A stretch of 64,000 bases of DNA from positions 702,360-766,359 of the forward strand of contig NMRA01000093.1 of the NCBI GenBank assembly GCA_002633005.1. Direction: 5' to 3'. A program made the translations under genes and the position numbers. The notes under the pieces were generated by a model, which saw nothing but the letters and a program-made list of their open reading frames with translations, was not told the DNA's origin and ran no database searches. Below are positions 39,627 to 47,464 of the stretch, one piece after another. The first letter of the stretch is position 1. Each line of letters starts with the position of its first letter. This stretch comes from Phoronis australis. Lineage: Eukaryota; Phoronida; Phoronidae.

Positions 39627-42600
39627 CTGAAATAAATAGATTTTGACGTAAGTTGTCCCATTCATGTGGCAGACAAGACTCTCATAATTAAATTAACTAA
39701 ATTAAAACCAGAAGCAAATTCCAAATCACTCTTAGCAGGGACAGCAGTTGTAAGAAAACTACGCTAAGTAAAAAAATGATTCATTATTTGTTGTAACATG
39801 CCAGTCTGTGGAAAATAAAAAGACAATCCAATAATGTGAAATAAATAAAGAATTAACAAAATGATTTCCCAACCATTTACAGGTTCCTTAAGCAACACTG
39901 TGTGGTACAGTCCTCTTAAAAATACAGATGGACAAATGAGGCACAGGTGGATTTGGGGGAGAGGCCTAGGGCCCCCTAAGGCATGACTAAAAAGAAAATA
40001 TCCGCCGGCATGCACTTTTAGGGCCATCAGAGGGTTTGTCCATTGAAAGTGATAGCACCCCTCCTGACATTCTAGATCTGCCAGTGGTACAAGCATCAAT
40101 CACCCCAGGTAACACGTGGTACTTACCCCCAGTGTAAAGCTTTCTTTCTTTTAGATTTATGTTCGTCATCTTCCACCTAAAACATTTACACTCAAGGTGA
40201 ATGGTTGATGGGTCACGGATACCGGTATGCTAGCTACAGGCAGACTTATAAAAAAATTTTGACTTGCAAAAGCATTGTACTCTCACTGCTAAAGACTTGT
40301 AAACCAATGGTTTAATGAAACCCATCTGCTATAAGTACTCTCTGTAACAAAAAGAAGACTCAAATGGCTTAAAATGCACTGCAGGTATTTCATTTGAACT
40401 CCACTAAGACGCCAATGCAATGCCTTTATTGTAGCAGGGTCTTAAATATGAAAGCATACCTTTTTCTGTTCCATATAATTTCTGGCTTTAATGGCGTCAG
40501 CAATTTTTGTGCCAAACTGCAACGGTTCAAAGAATGCATCATGTGAACAATCACAAAATATTCAATAGAGAAAGCACAACAGTAACTCAAGACAACCAGG
40601 CCCAGTTCATTCAAGAAAATACTCTGGGAAACACACGGACATTTCATCCATTTCCATGTTGATCAAATTCACATAGATTAATTCTTATTTACACAACCAA
40701 GAAAAATGTTGCACCTTGACAGTTTCAGCTACTCACAGCAGTCATTTTCGAAAGCTATTGGACACTAGGTGGCGTGGTAATGAAACTGTTCCATTTGGAA
40801 ACTGTCAAGGTACAACATTTTGCTTGGTTGTGTAAATAAGAATTAATCTATGCGTACTCTACCAACCTTATGAAATTATTTTGATCAAATATAGTTGTAC
40901 TATAGTAACAGAAACAGTACGCAGCAGCAACAGCAGCAGCAGCTAAAAGAGCAGCAACAGTAGCAGCAGCTGAATGAGCAACAGCAACAGTAGTAGAAGC
41001 AGAATGTCAGCACCAGTAACAGCAACAGCAATTGCTGGAGCAGCAGCAGCAAAATGTTTTAATTGAACAAATCAGAAGACCAAACAGGTTTCAGAATTTA
41101 AGTGACGTAATTAAGCGGACAGCTTTGAGACACATTGAGACAATACTGTATCCTGCACAACAGCTGGTAAACTCACTTCTCTTGTTGCTAGGCGATCGCT
41201 CAGTTTCTCAGCAGTTTCTATATCCCCACAATGTATGGCAGTATCCAACAATTCTTCCGTCTTGCTCTGAAACAGTTTAACCAGTGTGAAATACCGAACT
41301 GATAAAGACTAGAACGGCCGATGTCTTTAAAGGTAACAGGATACATTCGTTACCAAGGATAGAATTTCTTAAACAACTTTTAAGAATCAACAGTAGACCC
41401 ATAACAGGATGTATTTTTAAAGACCCTGATGATCACAGAATGTTGTTACGTACACAATATCAATTCCCAGGTTTGCAAACACACAAGTGTGTTTTTACAA
41501 ATAGTCTTGACGATTCACCAACAATTGTGGAATTATTCCACGCGAAATACCTTTGGTTTTGCTGAACTCTTATCTGCTCCAGTCAGATGATCGTTGACAT
41601 GGAGATACCTTTTAATGTTGGACCAGTGTTGCTGTTTATAATCAGATGAGCTGAAAGAATGGTATTACATGCAGAATCATGGTACAAATCTAGTTAAACT
41701 AAAACAACAATATATATTTTCTCATAACAATTAGAATTTTGACAAGCCAAACCATATTTATAGATTAATTTAAGCCGTAAATACTTTTCTAATACTTACA
41801 TGCACTTGCATATGCACGTCTAGCTTCCTCAAATCATTATATTACAAAACTTTTTAATGACTCCAAGTTAAACATAAACTGAACAGTTGTAATTTTCTTT
41901 ATTGCTTTTCTCTGTAACTTTTCTGAGGCCTCTGGCAAAGCATTTTTTTATTCCGCTAATTTTACTAGTGTACTAGTTCACCAATGACCCTTTAATTATT
42001 AAGCAAGGACCTTTCTCTACCACAGCTGGCACAGCAGCTGAGTTGTTCTTGTAACGCCATATTGAGTGGTGCTTCAGTAGGTCAAAATGGCCAATTTTAA
42101 AGTAAGGTAAAAATGAGAATGAATTGGTTTATTACATGGGTGGCGCAGCACTGAAAATTGGGGGGGCTATAGCCCCCAGCTCCCCTGTGGTGCACCGCGT
42201 GTAGACGGTGGACGGCACAGCAGTGGAAAAAGTGGGGGGGGTATAGCCCCCCCCCAGGCCCCTATGGTGCGCTGCCCATGCATTAAGCCAAAAATAGAAA
42301 GTGTCAACTTGACTTATATAGTGACACGATTTTTGTCATGCATAGCAAAATAAAATCAAAACAATTGACACTCACAATTATGTGAAACAGGATATTCCAA
42401 GGCCACAGAAACACTACCAAAGCAGTGCTCATAGCATTAATTTTGCTTGCCTGAAACTGCCATATATGATTTTGATTGCTCATGGTTCTGGCAATGCCAC
42501 TGATTTGATGCTAAACTTAAAAACTGTATAGACAATACCTTAATATTAATATATAAGTGAAAAAATTGTCACTAAAAGAACTCCACCTCACCTGGAGATA

Positions 42601-44580
42601 GATTGTTTCACTACAAGAACTCCACCTCACCTGGAGATAGATTGTCCACTAGCATTTGAAGGCTTCTTCCTCTTAAGCTCCTTAGATACTGTATCAGGCA
42701 AATGCTTCTCCAACACATCCAAATCAGATGGGTTAGATTTGAACTCCTCAACAACTGAAACGAGAGCAATGTGAAGTGTTGACATGCATCCACAACTGCA
42801 ATGCAAATGGCATGCATCTAGAGATGTTTATTAATATCAAAAAATAGATATAAGGTGGTGCAGAATCTGTCTGAAAATGAGAAAACCTTAAAACCTATTT
42901 GCCAAATTTCATGAAAATTTGTCCATGAACTCAAAAAATACAGAGGCAAACAGAAAAAAATAGCAATGCTACTATGAGGCACGGCCGTAGTCGTACGTTG
43001 TTATATTCATATAGGAATAGACTTGCTGAATTTCACAAATATCCAGCTATGAATGCAACAAATTGACATCCTTAGGACCTGTCACAGTAGTTGGACCTGT
43101 CCTGCAGTTGTCAAAAGAACCAGCAATTTTTCTTTGACCAGTTAGGTTGTTGGCAAAGCTGACAGTAAAAACAGACTTGAAAATAACAATGGTTGCTAGG
43201 TGACTTAAAATATGTCTAATCCACCTGAAAGTAAAAAGGTGTAGTCGTCTCCTTGATAGAAACCTGTTTGCCAAATTTCATAACATTCTGTCACGAAACT
43301 GAGAAGAGGTAAACCAAAAAACAAATTGTTGCTAGGGGCCACAATGGCAGTCAGATCTGCCACAAAGTACTCATCTTTTGTTGCCACTTTGATAGAAAAA
43401 CACTCGTCAAATATCCATATTATGCAAGACGTTAAGGAGATACAGCTGAAAACACAAAAAACCCAAAGTATTGCCACCAAAGAGAGATTCGTCTGAAAAT
43501 CAAAATCAGGTTTTCAGCAGGAATACATCTGCCAATTTTGATAATGATTTTTGGAGTGGTTAGGCTAATAGAGATGTAGACACCAAAGAACAAATTCATA
43601 AATAATAAAAATGGACACTAGGTGATGCAGAATATGGCAAATCTATCTGTAAATGGGAATATGTTGTCAGAAATTTCACGAAAATCTATTAAGGTATAGA
43701 GGTTAATGTAAAAAATAAAATTGCCACTAAAAAGCAGAGTATTAGTCAGAAAGCAGCCAGACACTGGACGCCAACAGAGTGATGACGGCAATATGCATCC
43801 ACATATGTATACGTGGGCGCATCAAAATGAAATGTTTTTGACTTAGCATGCTTTAACAAAAATTCATGATACCTGTTCTAACACACTGTTTCTGCATGTC
43901 TCTTATTCGTTTTTCTGAAGACTTTTTACTGACATCTTCTCTCCTCTTGTGCAGTGCTTGATATTTCTGAAAACAAAAGCAACATCTTACAGCCAAAGAC
44001 TGGAACTACAAAATAACTCTTCTGAAAAGCTACTCACCTGAAATAGACTGGTTTAACAGTTTATTTCAGTCAATGGCCTGTTTACTTAAAACACCATGTA
44101 AAATTAAAAATTGTGAGCAACAGTATCAAATTACAATTGCAGTTTTAGCAATCATAGTTAAGTGAAAGAGTAAAGAGACTAGCACAATATCCGCCTGACT
44201 CTTGCTTAGTGCAGGTGGCCATCATTCAATAACTGCTCAGATTTCCACAAACTTACCTCCCATAACCTGTCTGACATGTGCTTTGGCTTATCTTTGTGAA
44301 CTCTGACCTTTGATTCTTCCGAAGGAATGGTTGATTCACAATTGCTTTCCATGGCAACAGCAGTCTTGTTTTTAGCAGCTGATCTGAAAACATGGCTTGG
44401 CATACTGTTCTCAAAACCATCATGAACCTGAAGATTTTCAAGTTGAATGTCTTTGCTACTGTTAGGCAACACACTGAACTCTGCATCTGGTAAATTTGCT
44501 GGACTAGATTTCAGCTTCTCCCTTCGATCCTGGTCTTGTTGAAGTAACAAGTCCTTTATGTGTCCCACGCCCGATATCAT
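39584..44580 (-). CDS. FAM204A: FAM204A homolog (8 coding exons, 293 aa)
   Basis: Coding exons, 5' to 3': 44257-44580, 43873-43966, 42631-42754, 41551-41650, 41177-41266, 40460-40516, 40127-40176 and 39584-39626. All have GT-AG borders and every phase matches. The product shares with remembered human FAM204A (C10orf84) the blocks LWEKYQALHKRRED, WSNIKRYLHVNDHL, TAEKLSDRLATRE, KIADAIKARNY and WGFAEKQRWETKGNM, in the same order. It is longer than human FAM204A (233 aa as recalled), mainly in the variable acidic/Ser-rich first 100 residues. It is charged and Lys-rich, with no signal peptide or membrane segment. The cellular role of the family is not established. The most N-terminal part aligns poorly, so an upstream coding exon is possible. 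Confidence 0.9.
39944..40087. mobile_element. Short GGTGGATC-type inverted-repeat element in FAM204A intron 7
   Basis: The left end CAGGTGGATTTGGGGG and the right end CTAGATCTGCCAGTGG; the latter is identical to the terminus at 32-47. It is 144 bp, has CCCCCT/GGGG subterminal tracts, and has no coding capacity. Confidence 0.6.
40127..40176 (-). CDS. FAM204A: FAM204A coding exon 7
   Basis: A 50-base exon, acceptor ATGTTTTAG and donor GTAAGT. It encodes VEDDEHKSKRKKALHW plus two bases of a Gly codon, matching the Lys-rich stretch before WGF in the family. Confidence 0.88.
40460..40516 (-). CDS. FAM204A: FAM204A coding exon 6
   Basis: A 57-base exon (19 codons), phase 0 on both sides: FGTKIADAIKARNYMEQKK, matching LGVKIAKA and onward in the human protein. 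It is too short to be visible as an ORF by itself. Confidence 0.9.
40672..40852. repeat. Foldback element in FAM204A intron 5
   Basis: CATAGATTAATTCTTATTTA...GACAGTTT is matched by its reverse complement AAACTGTC...TAAATAAGAATTAATCTATG. The arms are about 53 bases with few mismatches and the loop is about 75 bases. It is the size of a MITE or a palindromic solo insertion. Confidence 0.85.
40920..41052. repeat. Interrupted CAG/CAA microsatellite
   Basis: CAGCAGCAACAGCAGCAGCAG with TAG, GAG and CAC interruptions, about 130 bp, in FAM204A intron 5. In the transcript of that gene it would read as CUG repeats. Confidence 0.85.
41177..41266 (-). CDS. FAM204A: FAM204A coding exon 5
   Basis: Exactly 30 codons, phase 0 on both sides. 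It encodes SKTEELLDTAIHCGDIETAE then KLSDRLATRE, matching the family's AEELSNQLATRE block. Confidence 0.92.
41551..41650 (-). CDS. FAM204A: FAM204A coding exon 4
   Basis: Acceptor CCATTCTTTCAG, donor GTATTT. It encodes the block QQHWSNIKRYLHVNDHLTG, one of the best family matches (human W-K-x-L-T-Q-Y-F-x-V-N-D). Phase 2 in, 0 out. Confidence 0.9.
42135..42280. mobile_element. Dimer of GGGGCTATAGCCCC repeat, locus 1
   Basis: Two units in tandem, each centred on a palindrome of the type GGGGGCTATAGCCCCC and separated by an inexact GCACAGCAGTGGAAAAAG / GCGCAGCACTGAAAATTG joint. The outer ends are CATGGGTGGCGCAGCAC and GTGCGCTGCCCATG, an imperfect inverted pair. It lies in FAM204A intron 3. The same dimer is at 46088-46234. 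Confidence 0.7.
42569..42646. repeat. 39-bp tandem duplication covering an exon-intron border
   Basis: Two units differing at about 2 bases, at 42569-42607 and 42608-42646. Each holds the FAM204A exon 3 end TCTATCTCCAG and its GTGAGG donor, so a second intact donor lies 39 bases into the intron. Using that second donor would read straight into a TGA. Confidence 0.85.
42631..42754 (-). CDS. FAM204A: FAM204A coding exon 3
   Basis: Acceptor CTCGTTTCAG, donor GTGAGG. It encodes VVEEFKSNPSDLDVLEKHLP and a Lys-rich stretch to ISR (residues about 140-180), phase 1 in and 2 out. Its donor region is part of a 39-bp tandem duplication (42569-42646). Confidence 0.85.
42840..43760. repeat. Degenerate repeat array in FAM204A intron 2
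   Basis: Variants of GCCAAATTTCATGAAAATTTG followed by AAAAATACAGAGGCAAACAG and AAATTGTTGCTAGG appear about four times with irregular spacing of 150-300 bp. Units are strongly diverged. No open frame runs through them. Confidence 0.45.
43873..43966 (-). CDS. FAM204A: FAM204A coding exon 2
   Basis: Acceptor TTGTTTTCAG, donor GTATCA. It encodes KYQALHKRREDVSKKSS and onward to residue 139, phase 0 in and phase 1 out. With the preceding DRLWE it rebuilds the family's W-x-K-x-x-x-L-H-K block. Confidence 0.88.
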
Positions 44581-44600
44581 TTTTGGTTTGTAACTTGCAA
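44257..44600 (-). CDS. FAM204A: FAM204A coding exon 1 (CDS 44257-44580)
   Basis: The acceptor CACTTTTCAG abuts 44600, so a non-coding first exon lies upstream. The ATG at 44580 opens MISGVGHIKD. The exon ends DRLWE at donor GTAAGT, phase 0. It covers residues 1-108, mostly low-conservation polar sequence. The frame is also open from the acceptor to the ATG, so translation could begin in an earlier exon. Confidence 0.8.
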
Positions 44601-44636
44601 CTGAAAAGTGGAAAGCATGGTGGGAATTCCAATTAC

Positions 44637-44846
44637 TAAAAATAGCTAAGAGATAACACTGCTCATGTTAAAACTAGTACGTAAAAAGGTAAGAGGTAAC
44701 ATTGCTTATGTTAAAGCTACTATGTAAATAGCTATTCATGTTAAAGCTCCCACATAAATAACTAAGATATAACACTACTCAATGTTAAAGCTATTATGTA
44801 AATAGCTAAGAGGTAACATCGCTCATGTTAAAGTTATTGCTGCTGT
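44637..44846. repeat. Degenerate tandem repeat of about 45-50 bp, about 4-5 units
   Basis: The core TAAATAGCTAAGAGGTAACA followed by CTCATGTTAAAGCTA recurs with truncations and substitutions just upstream of FAM204A coding exon 1. Confidence 0.75.
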
Positions 44847-45043
44847 AAAAACATATCAATTTTTCATTTAGACAATTTATTATTATCCGCAAGTGTCAAC
44901 CTGCTTGTAGGATGGCGAAATCCGCAGAAATTTCTGGTGGGAGGATGGCCAGGGAATGGAATTTTTCACGCAGTATAGATGATGACCAGGTCCGTTCAAG
45001 TCGACTGATTGTAAGTTGTGTCACCAGCTTAGATGATGTTTTG

Positions 45044-45187
45044 GATTTGACGTGTCATTGTGATTTGACGTGTCATTGTGATTTGACGTGTCATTGTGAT
45101 TTGACGTGTCATTGTGATTTGACGTGTCATTGTGATTTGACGTGTCATTGTGATTTGACGTGTCATTGTGATTTGACGTGTCATTGC
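45044..45187. repeat. 18-bp minisatellite, 8 copies
   Basis: The unit GATTTGACGTGTCATTGT is repeated eight times with a single change in the last copy. As 18 is a multiple of three it keeps a plus-strand frame open (44912-45277) that would encode eight DLTCHC hexapeptides. TGACGTGTCA within each unit is a partial palindrome resembling a bZIP/CRE-type site. Confidence 0.95.
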
Positions 45188-46087
45188 GACTTCTTAGATG
45201 ACCAAGGGGAAGGTCCCAGATCTTTGCAGTGTCTGTCGGTTGGGTATGAGTGGAATATCTGTATATCTCAGGATTGAGAGTTAAATAAAATGTGTGTTGT
45301 TAGTTAACTTTAAAACTCACACTGTTCAGAGTAAAACGTAATGTTAATTGATTTATTTTATTTTCACATGCTTTTGCTGTACTCTACTACAGTCGCAAGG
45401 TGCTACAAAACATCATTATCGTGTGTCATTCTATGGGTCTTGTAACAAAGAAAACAGTGTGCTTATGATACGCACATGCGCCACTTGCTAAATTGCTTAA
45501 AAATTCGGTTTTGCCGCATAGTTTTGCACCGATGTGGGTAACAAACAGTCCATTAAAATCTGACACAAAATTAACATCATTAATAATGATACTCTTCATC
45601 GAGTAAACCAAACTAGTTACCGATGCTAACAAATTGCCATTCTACTGTTACTATGTTAAAGTTGGGGAACAACCTTATGTGCTGGCTTTCAACACCATGA
45701 AATAGAGCGTCGCCTATTGGTCAACTTCTTTATTCCGCTGATTCTCCGACAACTCTTCTTCATCCACAAGGATACAAACAGGTCCCAAATTATTGGAATT
45801 GATTTCACTTCATAATAAGTTTGAAGTATTTTAACACCAGCAAACGGAATTTATTACGCAAAAAATTTCCTTCGGCAAAGATGTCTCCCGAAAAATGTCA
45901 CAAAAATTAGCAAATTGCGTGTTACAAGCATGCTGTTTTCAAGTCAACGACAGACTCTTCTTGAGAAAAATCCGAAGAATAATGCATGAAAATTTTTATT
46001 GGATTGTTTTTCACTTAAACAGGTGTAACAGGCAAAGGTGAGTATCGCCTTTAAGTCCCATATTTTGCATGCACCCCACCAGTTGTT

Positions 46088-46234
46088 CATAGGCAGCGAA
46101 CCATAGGGGGCTGGAGGGGCTATAGCCCCCCACTTTTTTCAGTGCTGTGCTGCCCATGCTTTATAGGCGGAGCACCAAAGGGGGAGCTGGGAGGCTTTAG
46201 CCCCCCCATTGTTTTCAGTGCTGTGCTGCCCATG
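46088..46234. mobile_element. Dimer of GGGGCTATAGCCCC repeat, locus 2
   Basis: Two successive units, each with a GGGGCTATAGCCCC-like palindrome (the second decayed to GGCTTTAGCCCC) and each closed by CAGTGCTGTGCTGCCCATG. The orientation is opposite to locus 1 at 42135-42280. There is no coding frame of note. Confidence 0.7.
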
Positions 46235-46685
46235 TTGTTAGCTCTACATGTTGATATAAGTTTCACGACCAGGTGACGAGCAGAACTATCCAGGCGGTGT
46301 GAAATTCCAAGATCAATGTGAAGGTGACACACAGCGGTTCCAAATTGCATTTTGACATTAGTCTTCAGACTTCATACAGCCATATAATACAGCTATACAT
46401 GTACCCAGTGCCACTGTCTGAACTGGACCAGCCCAGCTGTGTTAAGCAACTGTCCACTTTGGGCAGACTTAGGGGTCTAAATTGTACCCTGTTCTCTCGA
46501 TGCAATCCAAATGAAGCAACATTTTTAAAAATGAGAGGATGCTGGACATTGAATGCATTGCAATGGAACGGAAATTGAAGTCATTTATTTCTCAGATTTT
46601 TATTCAGATAGATTTTATGAAACGTCCGATATTTAGGTAGACAATGACCATCATCTCTCTGGTATTCAACTAGAGACGGTGGTGA

Positions 46686-46764
46686 CTCTGGCCACAGGCA
46701 CCTTTAATTAGCCCTCGACGATATACTTTGTCAAGCTTGTGTATGAGGGATGAGGGCTGATTAA
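46686..46764. repeat. Foldback repeat, unit 1
   Basis: CCTTTAATTAGCCCTCGACG is answered by GAGGGCTGATTAAAG about 50 bases on. The outer GCCACAGGCACC matches the unit 2 ends. Confidence 0.55.
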
Positions 46765-46794
46765 AGCCAAAGGGCCAGTGCTGGCTGTCTGGGG

Positions 46795-46873
46795 CACAGG
46801 CACCTTTAACTAGCCCTCTACAATATATTGATTATTGTAATATTGTAGAGAGCTACTTAAAAGGTGCCTGTGG
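46795..46873. repeat. Foldback repeat, unit 2
   Basis: CACAGGCACCTTTAACTAGC...CTACAATATT pairs with AATATTGTAGAGAGCTACTT...GGTGCCTGTG: arms of about 34 bases, loop of about 10. Same family as unit 1 immediately upstream. Confidence 0.8.
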
Positions 46874-47304
46874 TCTGGGGCCAGTTGTCTACTAGGTAGA
46901 ATGTAGCGCTTTAATGACATTAATTTTAAGTCAGACTTTGAGGTTACTTAGTTGTCTTACCAGTGTTCCTCTCGTGTGGTACAGAATCATGCGTTTGTCC
47001 TAATTTTTTATATATAAAATTAATTAGATTCCTTCGTCAGCTGTTGTTGGTTGTTGTTAGAAAACGTGAAGGTCAAGGTCACCATAGAAAATGTTGAAAA
47101 AATACAATTATGAAATTATACTTTTGACGTTTTATAACATTAAAATCACCAAAAAATAAAATCATTATTTCTTTACAATATTTAATATACTGTGCTTTTC
47201 TTTTAAAATTTTGTTTTCGAATCTAATTATGTTTTGTTTCTTATAATACATATCTGTAGAGTTTTAAAACGAGGCTGGCACATGTTTCGTCTTAAAAATC
47301 ACAG

Positions 47305-47464
47305 GTGCTTGTGTTAAAAATGACTGGAAAGAAGGGAAAAATCCGAACAAAACTGGGTGCTAGTAAGGGTAAAAGATGGAAGAAAGGACATAGTAGTAGC
47401 AGTAATCCAGAAGGACGGAAACACAGACTTCAAGCGAAGAATAGATTTTTCCATCAAAACATTG
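47305..47464 (+). CDS. RRP12: RRP12 exon 1 with start codon (CDS 47320-47464)
   Basis: A possible acceptor AAAAATCACAG ends at 47304, so a non-coding exon may lie upstream. The ATG at 47320 is followed by a very basic N-terminus, [20 protein letters not shown] then [10 protein letters not shown], which is diagnostic of RRP12. Donor GTATGT, phase 1. Residues 1-48. Confidence 0.9.

Larger units (their letters stand above)
44601..47304. other. Spacer between the divergent FAM204A and RRP12 genes
   Basis: It should contain the FAM204A first exon and both promoters, but none can be pinpointed. Visible content: a degenerate tandem repeat (44637-44846), an 18-bp minisatellite (45044-45187), a GGGCTATAGCCC dimer (46088-46234) and two foldbacks (46686-46764, 46795-46873). 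The 45200-46080 and 46900-47290 parts show nothing I can interpret. Confidence 0.6.

Noticed and set aside
41032-41280. 82-codon plus-strand frame starting in the CAG repeat
   Set aside because: It overlaps FAM204A exon 5 on the opposite strand, whose frame and splice sites match a known family.
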